64,000 nucleotides of DNA from CAVTWH01 sp963738365 (GTDB lineage: Bacteria; Actinomycetota; Actinomycetes; Mycobacteriales; Micromonosporaceae). Both the position numbers and the translations under genes were made by a program. Positions within the stretch are counted from its first letter, which is position 1; each line of letters opens with the position of its first letter. Of the stretch, positions 55,542-63,937 are shown one piece after another. The stretch lies in NCBI GenBank assembly GCA_963738365.1, contig CAVTWH010000007.1, forward strand, positions 806,001 through 870,000, written 5' to 3'. A model generated the notes under the pieces. The model ran no database searches and had not been told where the DNA came from. It saw only the letters and a program-made list of their open reading frames with translations.

Positions 55542-57098
55542 ATGGCTGGGGAGGGCGGCGTCGGGATCGACGCGCAGGCACCCCCGGCGGTGGACGCGCC
55601 GGCCGGGCGGGTACCCGACGCGCGGCTGTTCACCGGCGTCCGGCACGGCCCGCTGGCCAGCCTGCGCGGCCTGCTGGCCCGCCCGCTCGCCTCCTACTAC
55701 CTGCTGCTGTCCAGCTCCGGGCTGCTGGTGGTGATCGGGCTGGTGATGGTCTTCTCGGCCACCAGCGTGCAGTCCTACGCCGCCGACGGCAACGCCTTCG
55801 CCTCGGTCTCCAAGCAGGCCATCTTCTGCCTGATCGGGCTGGTTGCCTTCTGGGGCTTCCAGCGCCTGCCGGCCAAGACCTACCGGGCGCTCGGGCTGCC
55901 GCTGCTGGTGCTGGCCATGGTCCTGCTCGGCCTGCTGGACCTGCTCGGCATGATCGCCTCGCCGGTCAAGGACGCCCCGCCTCCGGCGCTGGGCCCGATC
56001 CACGCCGACGCCAAGAACAACCTGTGGCTCTACCTCGGCCCGCTCCAGGTGCAGCCGTCCGAGCTGGCGAAGCTGGCGGTCGCGCTGTGGGTGGCCGGGG
56101 TGCTGGCCAACAAGGGGCCCCGGGTGGCGCACCTGCGGGAGCTGGCGGTGCCGCTGTTCCCGGTGGCCGGCCTGGTGCTGATCATGGTGGGGTACAACGA
56201 CTTCGGCACGATGGTCTGCCTGATTATCCTGCTCACCGGCGTGCTCTGGGCGGCCGGGGTCCGGCTGCGCCACTTCGGCCTGCTGAGCCTGGTCGCGGGC
56301 GTCGGCGGGGCGATCCTGGTGATCTTCGTCAAGTACCGGACCACCCGGGTCACCGACTTCTTCTCCTCCGGCACCTGCGACCCGACCGACGGCTGTTACC
56401 AGGCGGTACACGGCCGGTACGCGATCGCCGAGGGCGGCTGGTTCGGCGTCGGCCTGGGCGAGGGCCGGCTCAAGTGGGGCTGGCTGCCCAACGGCCACAA
56501 CGACTTCATCTTCGCCGTCATCGCCGACGAGCTCGGCGTGGTGGGCTGCTTCGTGGTGCTCGGCCTGCTGGCCATGCTCGCCTACACCGGGCTGCGCATC
56601 GCCCGGCGGGTGGGCGACCCGTTCCGCCGGATGGTCGCCGCCGGCATCACCATCTGGCTGGTCGGCCAGGCGGCGATCAACATCGGCGGGGTGATCGGCC
56701 TGCTGCCGATCACCGGGCTGCCGCTGCCGTTCATCTCCGACGGCGGGTCGGCGCTGGTGGTGACGATGGCGGCGGTCGGGCTGCTGGCCTCGTTCGCCCG
56801 GGCCGAGCCGGACGCGGCCCGCGCCCTGCACGCCCGTCCCCCCGACAAGTGGGTGCGACTACTCTGGGCGCCACTGCCTCCGTTGCCGCGCGAGCGCAGC
56901 CCCCTCCGGCCCGATCCGGCCCGCCGGGCACCACGCCCGCGCGACCAGCGGAGCGCCGCCGACGGGGGCCAGCCCCGCGGCGGGCGCGGCGGTGGCCGCC
57001 CGGTGCGCAGTACGGTCCGGGCGGGGGAGCGGACCACCGGGCGGCCGGCGCGCGGGGGCGGCTCCCGGCCGTCCGGCGACGGCGAACGGAGACGGTGA
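55542..57098 (+). CDS. ftsW: Septal peptidoglycan glycosyltransferase FtsW (SEDS)
   Basis: A 518-residue SEDS protein with about ten transmembrane helices. Conserved parts are LGPLQVQPSELAKLAVALWVA, YNDFGTMVCLIILLTGVLWAAG (with the essential Asp), the extracellular loop with YQAVHGRYAIAEGGWFGVGL, LPNGHNDFIFAVIADELG, and GLLPITGLPLPFISDGGSAL. The large loop contains two Cys (GTCDPTDGCYQ) that could form a disulphide. A basic, Gly/Arg-rich tail of about 100 residues follows. ATG 55542 is chosen; the upstream open frame is not conserved. Confidence 0.94.
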   Translation: MAGEGGVGIDAQAPPAVDAPAGRVPDARLFTGVRHGPLASLRGLLARPLASYYLLLSSSGLLVVIGLVMVFSATSVQSYAADGNAFASVSKQAIFCLIGLVAFWGFQRLPAKTYRALGLPLLVLAMVLLGLLDLLGMIASPVKDAPPPALGPIHADAKNNLWLYLGPLQVQPSELAKLAVALWVAGVLANKGPRVAHLRELAVPLFPVAGLVLIMVGYNDFGTMVCLIILLTGVLWAAGVRLRHFGLLSLVAGVGGAILVIFVKYRTTRVTDFFSSGTCDPTDGCYQAVHGRYAIAEGGWFGVGLGEGRLKWGWLPNGHNDFIFAVIADELGVVGCFVVLGLLAMLAYTGLRIARRVGDPFRRMVAAGITIWLVGQAAINIGGVIGLLPITGLPLPFISDGGSALVVTMAAVGLLASFARAEPDAARALHARPPDKWVRLLWAPLPPLPRERSPLRPDPARRAPRPRDQRSAADGGQPRGGRGGGRPVRSTVRAGERTTGRPARGGGSRPSGDGERRR

Positions 57099-57111
57099 AG
57101 GGAGCAGGCGG

Positions 57112-58218
57112 ATGGCGGGCGGGCTGCGGTCGGTGGTACTGGCAGGGGGAGGCACCGGCGGGCACATCTACCCGCTGCTCGCGTTCGCTGACTGCCTGCG
57201 ACGGCACGATCCCGCCCTACGCATCACCTGCGTGGGGACGGCCAAGGGGCTGGAGACCGAGATCATTCCGCCGCGCGGGTACGACCTGCGCCTGGTCCCC
57301 GCCTTCCAGCTGCCCCGCTCGGTCAACCTGAACCTGATGCGTACCCCGGACCGGATGTGGCGCTCGACGCGGGCCGCCCGCGCGGTGCTCGACGAGGTGG
57401 CCGCCGACGCCGTGGTCGGCTTCGGCGGGTACGTCTCGGTGCCGGCCTACCTGGCCGCCTGGCGGCGGCACACGCCCACCCTGATCCACGAGGTGAACGT
57501 GCCGGTCGGCGTGGCCAACAAGCTGGGCATGCGGTTCACCCGGAATGTCGCGGTGGGCTTCCCCTACCAGACCCGGCAGGTGCCGGCGCTGGCCGACGCC
57601 CGGGTCACCGGCGTGCCGCTGCGTACCTCGATCTCCACGCTGGACCGCGCGGCCCGGCAACGCCAGGCGCGGGTGCACTTCGGGCTGGACCCGGACCGGC
57701 CCACCCTGTTCGTCTTCGGCGCCTCGCAGGGCGCCCGCTCGATCAACCTGGCGATGGCCGGCGCCGCCAAGGCGGTCACCTCGGCCGGGATCCAGGTGCT
57801 GCACATCATGGGCGCCCGCAACGAGCCGGTGGAGATCCCGCCGGACCTGCCAGCGCCGTACGTGACCACGAAGTTCCTGGCCGAGATGGAGCTGGGGTAC
57901 GCCGCGGCCGACGTCGCACTGTGCCGGGGCGGCGCGATGACCTGCGCCGAAACGGCGGCCGTCGGGATGCCGGCGATCTACGTGCCGCTGCCCTACGGCA
58001 ACGGCGAGCAGCGCCGCAACGCGCTGCCGGTGGTGGAGGCCGGGGGCGGGCTGCTGGTGGACGACGCCGAGCTGAGCCCGGCCTGGATCGAGGCGAATCT
58101 CATTCCGCTGCTGCGGGACCCGGGCAGGGTCGCCCGGATGTCCCGGGCGGCGGCCGGATACGGTCGACGGGACGGCGACGAAGCGCTGCGTTCCTTCCTT
58201 TACGAGGTGGCTGGCTGA
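57112..58218 (+). CDS. murG: Lipid II synthase MurG (GlcNAc transferase)
   Basis: A 368-residue GT-B enzyme on the inner face of the membrane. N-terminal GGGTGGHIYPLLAFAD, then VGFGGYVSVPAYLAAW, HEVNVPVGVANKL, the C-domain FVFGASQGARSINLAM, and the UDP-GlcNAc site CRGGAMTCAETAAVGMPAIY followed by GNGEQRRNAL. ATG 57112 follows GGGAGCAGGCGG. The stop shares one base with the murC ATG. Confidence 0.95.
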   Translation: MAGGLRSVVLAGGGTGGHIYPLLAFADCLRRHDPALRITCVGTAKGLETEIIPPRGYDLRLVPAFQLPRSVNLNLMRTPDRMWRSTRAARAVLDEVAADAVVGFGGYVSVPAYLAAWRRHTPTLIHEVNVPVGVANKLGMRFTRNVAVGFPYQTRQVPALADARVTGVPLRTSISTLDRAARQRQARVHFGLDPDRPTLFVFGASQGARSINLAMAGAAKAVTSAGIQVLHIMGARNEPVEIPPDLPAPYVTTKFLAEMELGYAAADVALCRGGAMTCAETAAVGMPAIYVPLPYGNGEQRRNALPVVEAGGGLLVDDAELSPAWIEANLIPLLRDPGRVARMSRAAAGYGRRDGDEALRSFLYEVAG

Positions 58219-59705
58219 TGGTGACGGCGGAGGAGCTCGGACGGGTACACCTCATCGGTGTCGGTGGGGTGGGCATGTGTGGGCTGGCCCGGCTGCTGCT
58301 CACCCGGGGAATCCCGGTCTCCGGCAGCGAGCTGCGGGAGTGGCCGCAACTGGCCGGCCTGCGGGCGCTGGGCGGCGACATCCACATGACGCACCAGGCG
58401 AGCAACCTGGACGGAGTGGACACCGTGGTGTACTCCACGGCCATCCCGGCCGACCACCTGGAGCTGGTCGAAGCGCGCGCGCGTGGGCTGCGGGTGCTGC
58501 ACCGGTCGGCGGCGCTGGCCGCGACGATGACCGGCCGGCGGTCGATCGCGGTGGCCGGCACCCACGGCAAGACCACCACCACCTCGATGATCACCTCGGT
58601 ACTCCAGCACGCCGGCTTGGACCCCTCGTTCGTCATCGGCGGCGAGATCTCCGAGGCGGGCTCCAACGGCCACCACGGTTCGGGCGAGTACTTCGTGGTC
58701 GAGGCCGACGAGTCGGACCGCTCGTTCCTGCTCTACGACCCGTTCGTGGCGATCGTCACCAACATCGACGCCGACCACCTCAACACCTACGGCGACCTGG
58801 CCGGGCTGACCGACGCCTTCGTCCAGTTCGCCGAGCGCACCCGGCCCGGTGGCTTCGTGGTGACCTGCGCCGACAACCCCGGTACCCGGGAGCTGGCGCA
58901 GCGGGTCCGGGCGGCCGGCTTCACCGTCTACACCTACGGCGAGGCCGACGACGCCGACCTGCGGCTCACCGAGATCACCTCGTCGGTACGCGGGGTGCGC
59001 TACTTCGCCACCCTGGACGGCCAGCCGCTGGGCGAGATCGCCGTCCCCACGCCCGGCCGGCACCTGGGACTCAACTCTGCCGCCGCGGTGCTCACCGCGC
59101 TGCGGCTGGGCCTGTCCATCGAGTCGGTGGTGGAGGCGCTGGCCGCCTTCCCGGGGGTACGCCGCCGCTTCGAGCTCAAGGGCGCGGTCGACGGGGTACG
59201 CGTCTACGACGAGTACGCCTACCACCCGACCTCGATGACCGCCGCGATCAGCACGCTGCGCGAGGTGGCCGCCCCGGGCCGGCTCATCGTGGTCTTCCAG
59301 CCCTACCGGGTGTACCGCACCCGCGACTTCCAGGCCGAGATCGCCGCCGCGCTGTCGCTGGCCGACGAGGCGGTGGTGCTGGAGGTCTTCGGGCCGGGCG
59401 AGCTGCGCGAGCCGGGTGAGGGCGGGGTGGCGCTGACCGCCGCGATCGACCTGCCGGAGCACGCGAAGATCTTCGTCCCCGACTGGGACCAGGTGCCCGG
59501 CGAGGTGGCCGCCCGCGCCGAGGACGGCGACGTGGTGGTGACCATGGGCGCCCCGCCGATCTCGCTGATGGGCGACGAGCTGCTGGACGTGTTGGCCGCC
59601 CGGGCGGCGCCGAGCAACTACCGGGGCCGGCACGCCGGCGCCGCCGACGACGACGATGACGACGCGCTGCTGACCGGCTCCCCGGTGGAGCACACCACCG
59701 GATGA
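58218..59705 (+). CDS. murC: UDP-MurNAc--L-Ala ligase MurC
   Basis: A 495-residue Mur ligase. N-terminal LIGVGGVGMCGLARLLL, ATP loop VAGTHGKTTTTSMIT, VVEADESDRSFL, and TNIDADHLNTYGDL. Some C-terminal motifs are unusual: DEYAYHPTSMTAAI where most MurC have DDYGHHPTE, VFQPYRVYRTRDF for FQPHRYTRT, and MGAPPISLMGDELL for a GAGDI-type loop. The last 25 residues contain a run of six Asp. Overlaps murG and ftsQ, so the frame is certain. MurC in the classical order murG-murC-ftsQ. Confidence 0.92.
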   Translation: MVTAEELGRVHLIGVGGVGMCGLARLLLTRGIPVSGSELREWPQLAGLRALGGDIHMTHQASNLDGVDTVVYSTAIPADHLELVEARARGLRVLHRSAALAATMTGRRSIAVAGTHGKTTTTSMITSVLQHAGLDPSFVIGGEISEAGSNGHHGSGEYFVVEADESDRSFLLYDPFVAIVTNIDADHLNTYGDLAGLTDAFVQFAERTRPGGFVVTCADNPGTRELAQRVRAAGFTVYTYGEADDADLRLTEITSSVRGVRYFATLDGQPLGEIAVPTPGRHLGLNSAAAVLTALRLGLSIESVVEALAAFPGVRRRFELKGAVDGVRVYDEYAYHPTSMTAAISTLREVAAPGRLIVVFQPYRVYRTRDFQAEIAAALSLADEAVVLEVFGPGELREPGEGGVALTAAIDLPEHAKIFVPDWDQVPGEVAARAEDGDVVVTMGAPPISLMGDELLDVLAARAAPSNYRGRHAGAADDDDDDALLTGSPVEHTTG

Positions 59706-60502
59706 ACCGCCGGGCGCCGGAGGCCGGCGGGCGGGCGGGCCGACCGCCGTCGGCGCGGCGCTGGCGGCTGGTCCGGACGGACGCGGTGCCCGCCTCGGTA
59801 CGCCGGTTCAACCAGCGGGCGCGGCAGCGCCGGCTGCGGACCGCCCGGCCGTGGCTGGTCGGTGCGGCGCTGCTGGCCCTGGCCGGCGTGCTGGGCCTGG
59901 TGATCTGGCGGACCCCGGTGCTGGGCGTGCGCCAGCTGCGGGTGGTCGGCAACGACCTGGTCAGCGCCGACGCGGTGCGGGCCGCCGCGGCGGTCCCCGG
60001 TGGTACCCCGCTGGCCGGCGTCGACCTGTCGCGGGTCGGTGACCGGGTGGTGGCCGCGCTGCCGCCGGTACGCCGGGCCAAGGTGTCCCGGGACTGGCCG
60101 GCGACCCTGGTCATCACGGTCACCGAGCGCACCGCGGTGGCGGCCGTCCCGGCCGGCGACCATACCTGGCTGGTGCTGGACCCGGACGGTGTGGTGTTCC
60201 GGCAGCTGGCCGCGGCACCGGCGCTGCCACTGGTGCTGCTGGCCGCTCCCGGACCGCGGGACGCCTCGACGACAGCCGCCCTCACCGTGCTGGCCGCGCT
60301 CCCGCCCGCCCTGCGCGACCTGCTGGTGCGCCTGGAGGCGCCGGCGTCGACCAGAATCCGGTTGGTGCTGGCCGGCGGTCGCGCGATCATCTGGGGGGAC
60401 GCCACCAGGAACGAGGCGAAGGTGGCCACCGTCACGGCGGTGCTGGCCGGCCCGGCGGCGGTCATCGACGTGAGCGCACCGGGCGTCGTGACGGTCAACT
60501 GA
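59702..60502 (+). CDS. ftsQ: Cell division protein FtsQ (POTRA domain)
   Basis: A 266-residue bitopic divisome protein: basic cytosolic N-terminus, one transmembrane helix (about 49-68), then a POTRA domain beginning LGVRQLRVVGNDLVSADAVR, VSRDWPATLVITVTERTAVA, and a beta domain LVLDPDGVVFRQL. Position between murC and ftsZ supports the call. ATGA overlap with murC. Confidence 0.92.
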   Translation: MNRRAPEAGGRAGRPPSARRWRLVRTDAVPASVRRFNQRARQRRLRTARPWLVGAALLALAGVLGLVIWRTPVLGVRQLRVVGNDLVSADAVRAAAAVPGGTPLAGVDLSRVGDRVVAALPPVRRAKVSRDWPATLVITVTERTAVAAVPAGDHTWLVLDPDGVVFRQLAAAPALPLVLLAAPGPRDASTTAALTVLAALPPALRDLLVRLEAPASTRIRLVLAGGRAIIWGDATRNEAKVATVTAVLAGPAAVIDVSAPGVVTVN

Positions 60503-60633
60503 CCGCCCGGCGGGCGCCAACCGGCTGCGGGTGCGGGCGCGCACCACAATGGATGGTGATGATCGGCCGACACGCCGTGCCGCTTCCCTGGATCGGGACG
60601 GTGCGCCGCTAACGTAACGGATCAGGCGGATGG

Positions 60634-60671
60634 TTGACATAACTCTAAGCCTCTAGTAAAGGATGAGGGTT
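60634..60671 (+). promoter_or_regulatory. ftsZ promoter with overlapping 31-bp imperfect palindrome
   Basis: A perfect -35 TTGACA (60634-60639) is followed by an imperfect palindrome at 60641-60671 (outer arms AACTC / GAGGGTT, centre 60656). A -10 could be TAAAGG at 17 bp or AAGGAT at 19 bp. A 19-bp spacer with an operator inside is the geometry of MerR-family-controlled promoters. It lies 48 nt upstream of the ftsZ ATG, in a 216-nt gap otherwise without ORFs. Confidence 0.6.
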
Positions 60672-60718
60672 CTCTCTCGTCCCAGCCAGGAAGTGGAACG
60701 GAACCGAGAGGGAAGCCG

Positions 60719-61846
60719 ATGACTCCTCCCCACAACTACCTCGCGGTCATCAAGGTCGTCGGCATCGGCGGCGGCGGCGTGAACGCGGTCAACCGGATGA
60801 TCGAGGTTGGCCTCAAGGGCGTCGAGTTCATCGCCATCAACACCGACGCCCAGGCGCTGCTGATGAGCGACGCCGACGTCAAGCTCGACGTCGGCCGGGA
60901 GCTGACCCGCGGGCTGGGCGCCGGGGCCAACCCCGACGTCGGCAAGAACGCCGCCGAGGACCACCGCGACGAGATCGAGGAGGTCCTCAAGGGGGCCGAC
61001 ATGGTCTTCGTCACCTGCGGCGAGGGCGGCGGCACCGGCACCGGCGGCGCGCCGGTCGTCGGCAACATCGCCCGCAAGCTCGGCGCGCTGACCATCGGCG
61101 TGGTCACCCGGCCGTTCTCGTTCGAGGGCAAGCGCCGCCAGCTGCAGGCCGAGCAGGGTATCGAGGAGCTGCGCAACCAGTGCGACACGCTCATCGTCAT
61201 CCCCAACGACCGGCTGCTCGCCCTGGGTGACCGGGGTATCTCCATGATGGACGCGTTCCGGCAGGCCGATCAGGTGCTGCTCTCCGGCGTCCAGGGGATC
61301 ACCGACCTGATCACCACCCCGGGCCTGATCAACCTGGACTTCGCCGACGTCAAGTCGGTGATGAGCGGCGCCGGCTCGGCGCTGATGGGCATCGGCTCGG
61401 CGCGCGGCGACAACCGCGCCGTGGAGGCGGCCGAGAAGGCCATCTCCAGCCCGCTGCTGGAGCAGAGCATGGACGGCGCGCGGGGCGTGCTGCTGTCCAT
61501 CGCGGGCGGCTCCGACCTCGGCCTGTTCGAGATCAACGACGCGGCCCAGCTGGTCACCGACGCCGCGCACGCGGACGCCAACATCATCTTCGGCGCGGTG
61601 ATCGACGACGCGCTCGGCGACGAGGTGCGGGTCACGGTCATCGCCGCCGGCTTCGACGGGGGTACGCCGGCCTACAAGCCGGCCGAGGCGCGCAAGGCGC
61701 CGGTCCCCAGCCACCACCACACCGTCGACCAGCCCTCGGCCACCGGTAGCGCGGCGCCCCGGCAGCAGCCGGTCAGCCCGGCCAACCGCAACCGGGTGCT
61801 CTTCGACGACGTGGACGTACCGGACTTCCTCAAGAACGGCGCGTGA
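60719..61846 (+). CDS. ftsZ: Cell division GTPase FtsZ
   Basis: A 375-residue tubulin homologue forming the Z ring. GTP loop GEGGGTGTGGAPV (101-113, GGGTGTG signature), KVVGIGGGGVNAVNRM at the N-terminus, INTDAQAL, the synergy region PGLINLDFADVKSVM (about 201-215), a short linker, and the conserved C-terminal DVPDFLKNGA that binds partners such as SepF. ATG 60719 follows GAGAGGGAAGCCG. Own promoter in the preceding gap. Confidence 0.98.
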   Translation: MTPPHNYLAVIKVVGIGGGGVNAVNRMIEVGLKGVEFIAINTDAQALLMSDADVKLDVGRELTRGLGAGANPDVGKNAAEDHRDEIEEVLKGADMVFVTCGEGGGTGTGGAPVVGNIARKLGALTIGVVTRPFSFEGKRRQLQAEQGIEELRNQCDTLIVIPNDRLLALGDRGISMMDAFRQADQVLLSGVQGITDLITTPGLINLDFADVKSVMSGAGSALMGIGSARGDNRAVEAAEKAISSPLLEQSMDGARGVLLSIAGGSDLGLFEINDAAQLVTDAAHADANIIFGAVIDDALGDEVRVTVIAAGFDGGTPAYKPAEARKAPVPSHHHTVDQPSATGSAAPRQQPVSPANRNRVLFDDVDVPDFLKNGA

Positions 61847-62613
61847 GCGCGGAGGCCAACCTCGGGGCCGGCACCGCCGGTCCCGAGGCGGACGCCGCGC
61901 GTCGGTCCGAGATCGCGGCGAACCTTGCCGAGGTACGCGCCCGCATCGCCGACGCCTGCCGGGCCGCCGGTCGGGAACCGGACAGCGTCACCCTGGTCGC
62001 GGTGAGCAAGACCTTCCCGGCCCGGGACGTGCGGCACCTGCTCGACCTGGGCGTCACCGACATCGGGGAGAACCGCGACCAGGAGGCGGCCGGCAAGGCC
62101 GCCGAGGTGGCCGCCGCCGGCGGCCACCCACGCTGGCACTTCATCGGCCAGCTGCAGCGCAACAAGTGCCGTTCGGTGGCCGGCTACGCCCACCTGGTGC
62201 ACTCGGTGGACCGGCTGCGCCTGGTGCACGCACTGGCCGCCGCGGCTGCCGAGGCGCGCGGGCAGCCGCTGGGCGTACTCGTGCAGTGCAGCCTGGACGC
62301 GGACCTGGCCCGGGGCGGTGCGGCGGTGGACGCCGACCAGCCCGAGCACGACTTCTTCCGGGTCGCCGAGGAGGTGGCCGCGCAGCCGGCGCTGCGCCTG
62401 GACGGCGTCATGGCGGTGGCGCCGCTGCGCTGGCCGGCGGGGTACGCCTTCGCCCGGCTGGCCGCAGTCGCGCAGCGGCTGCGAGCGGCGTACCCGCACG
62501 CCACCGTGGTGTCCGCCGGGATGAGCGGTGACCTTGAGGAAGCGATCGAACACGGCGCGACACATGTGCGGATCGGTGCCGCGCTGCTCGGATCGCGCCC
62601 CCCGCTGCGGTAA
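61843..62613 (+). CDS. YggS/YlmE-family PLP homeostasis protein
   Basis: A 256-residue PLP-binding TIM barrel. The Lys of LVAVSKTFPA binds PLP; other parts are DIGENRDQEA, WHFIGQLQRNKCR, HSVDRLRLV, and SAGMSGDLEEAIEHGATHVRIG. GTG overlaps the ftsZ stop (GTGA). Many actinomycetes have a laccase-domain gene (pgeF/ylmD) between ftsZ and this gene; it is absent here. Confidence 0.92.
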   Translation: MSAEANLGAGTAGPEADAARRSEIAANLAEVRARIADACRAAGREPDSVTLVAVSKTFPARDVRHLLDLGVTDIGENRDQEAAGKAAEVAAAGGHPRWHFIGQLQRNKCRSVAGYAHLVHSVDRLRLVHALAAAAAEARGQPLGVLVQCSLDADLARGGAAVDADQPEHDFFRVAEEVAAQPALRLDGVMAVAPLRWPAGYAFARLAAVAQRLRAAYPHATVVSAGMSGDLEEAIEHGATHVRIGAALLGSRPPLR

Positions 62614-62754
62614 CCTGACCGCGGGCAGGCAAACTACACCAGTGTCTTTTCCCCGTTCACGGTGGGTGTCCAGGCGGAGACGACGCGCGGAGGCAAGGGC
62701 ACCACAGCGCGGCACCGGGGGGTGGCCGCGCCCGGAAGCAGGAGGGGCGGAGCG

Positions 62755-63558
62755 ATGGGCGCACTGCGCAAGGCGGGCGTATGGCTCGGCCTCATCGAGG
62801 ACGACGACGACTACCCCGACCGCGGGTACGACCACCGCGGCTACGACGACTACGACGACGACGAGGACGAGGTCGTCGCGCCGCGGTCGCGTGCCGCCGA
62901 GCGGTCCGACGCCGGCCGTTCGGACGCCGGCCGGTCCGACGCCGGCCGTGGCGACAGCGAGTCGCTGCGCCCGCACTCGCGGCTCGCCGAGGCGCTGCGC
63001 AACGAGTCGCTGCGGGCGGAGAGCGGGCGGCTCGACGGCGCCCGGTCCGAGTCGCACCGCGACTCCGGGCGTTCCGAGTCGCACCGCGACTCCGGGCGTT
63101 CCGACCCGCACCGCGACACCGACCAGGTACGTGAGCCGGCCCGCCCGGTCATCCGGGCCACCCCGCGGACCAGCCCGTCGCTGGTCTCCGACTCCGCCAG
63201 CTACCCGACCCGGGACAACCTGGCCCTGCAGCCGCAGCCACAGACCCGCGAGCGGCCGGCACCGGCCGAGCCCGAGGATCGGCGGTACCAGATCACCACG
63301 CTGCACCCGACCACGTACCACGAGGCGCGCACCATCGGTGAGCACTTCCGGGACGGGGTACCGGTCATCATGAATCTGACCGAGATGGCCGAGGCCGACG
63401 CCCGCCGTCTGGTGGACTTCGCGGCCGGGCTCGCTTTCGGTCTTCGCGGTAGCATGGAGCGCGTCACCAACCGGGTCTTCCTGCTCTCGCCCGCGAATGT
63501 GCAGGTCACCCCGGAAGACAAGAGGAAGATCGCCGAAGGCGGCTTCTTCTCGACCTGA
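62755..63558 (+). CDS. sepF: Cell division protein SepF
   Basis: A 267-residue SepF. Membrane-targeting N-terminus MGALRKAGVWLGLIEDDDD, then an acidic and Arg/Ser-rich disordered linker (about 20-170) with internal repeats (SDAGR x3; SESHRDSGR x2), then the C-terminal FtsZ-binding core (ITTLHPTTYHEARTIGEHFR; VIMNLTEMAEADARRLVDF; GLAFGLRGSMERVTNRVFLL). ATG 62755 has GGAGGGGCGGAGCG upstream. It tethers FtsZ to the membrane. The 141-nt gap before it (62614-62754) has no ORF. Confidence 0.95.
   Translation: MGALRKAGVWLGLIEDDDDYPDRGYDHRGYDDYDDDEDEVVAPRSRAAERSDAGRSDAGRSDAGRGDSESLRPHSRLAEALRNESLRAESGRLDGARSESHRDSGRSESHRDSGRSDPHRDTDQVREPARPVIRATPRTSPSLVSDSASYPTRDNLALQPQPQTRERPAPAEPEDRRYQITTLHPTTYHEARTIGEHFRDGVPVIMNLTEMAEADARRLVDFAAGLAFGLRGSMERVTNRVFLLSPANVQVTPEDKRKIAEGGFFST
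62905..63126 (+). repeat. Coding tandem repeats in the sepF linker
   Basis: Three 15-bp units (TCCGACGCCGGCCGT type) start at 62905, 62920 and 62935. Two 27-bp units start at 63046 and 63073, with a degenerate third at 63100. All keep the reading frame. Confidence 0.8.
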
Positions 63559-63573
63559 GGAAGGATCACCAGT

Positions 63574-63876
63574 TTGGGCGTGGTGTCGAACATCGGCCAG
63601 AGCCTGTATCTGGTGCTCTACCTCTTCTGGTTGACGCTGATGGCGCGGTTCGTGCTGAGCTTCGTGCTGTCCTTCGGCCGTCGCTGGCACCCCGGCCGGG
63701 TGGCCGCCGCTTCGCTGGAGATGGTGTGGAGCGTCACTGACCCACCCCTTAAAGCGTTGAGGCGGATGATCCCACCTTTGCGAATTGGTACGGTGAGCGT
63801 TGACCTGTCTGCCCTTGTGCTGCTGCTTATCCTGTACGTGCTGATGACGTTCGTGGTGGTCCTGCTGTTCCCCTGA
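63574..63876 (+). CDS. YggT-family membrane protein
   Basis: A 100-residue protein with two hydrophobic hairpins (about 5-35 and 76-98) and the family loop MVWSVTDPPLKALRRMIPPLRIGTVSVDLS. It follows sepF as in most actinobacteria and cyanobacteria. The TTG at 63574 lies 8-9 nt after GAGGAAGGA and is the best start; GTG 63580 is an alternative. Role in division or envelope, not exactly known. Confidence 0.88.
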   Translation: MGVVSNIGQSLYLVLYLFWLTLMARFVLSFVLSFGRRWHPGRVAAASLEMVWSVTDPPLKALRRMIPPLRIGTVSVDLSALVLLLILYVLMTFVVVLLFP

Positions 63877-63937
63877 CCGGCGTCCCCCGCCGGGGCCAGG
63901 GCAGTTGGCCGCGGCCGCAACGACCCGAGGAGTTTCG

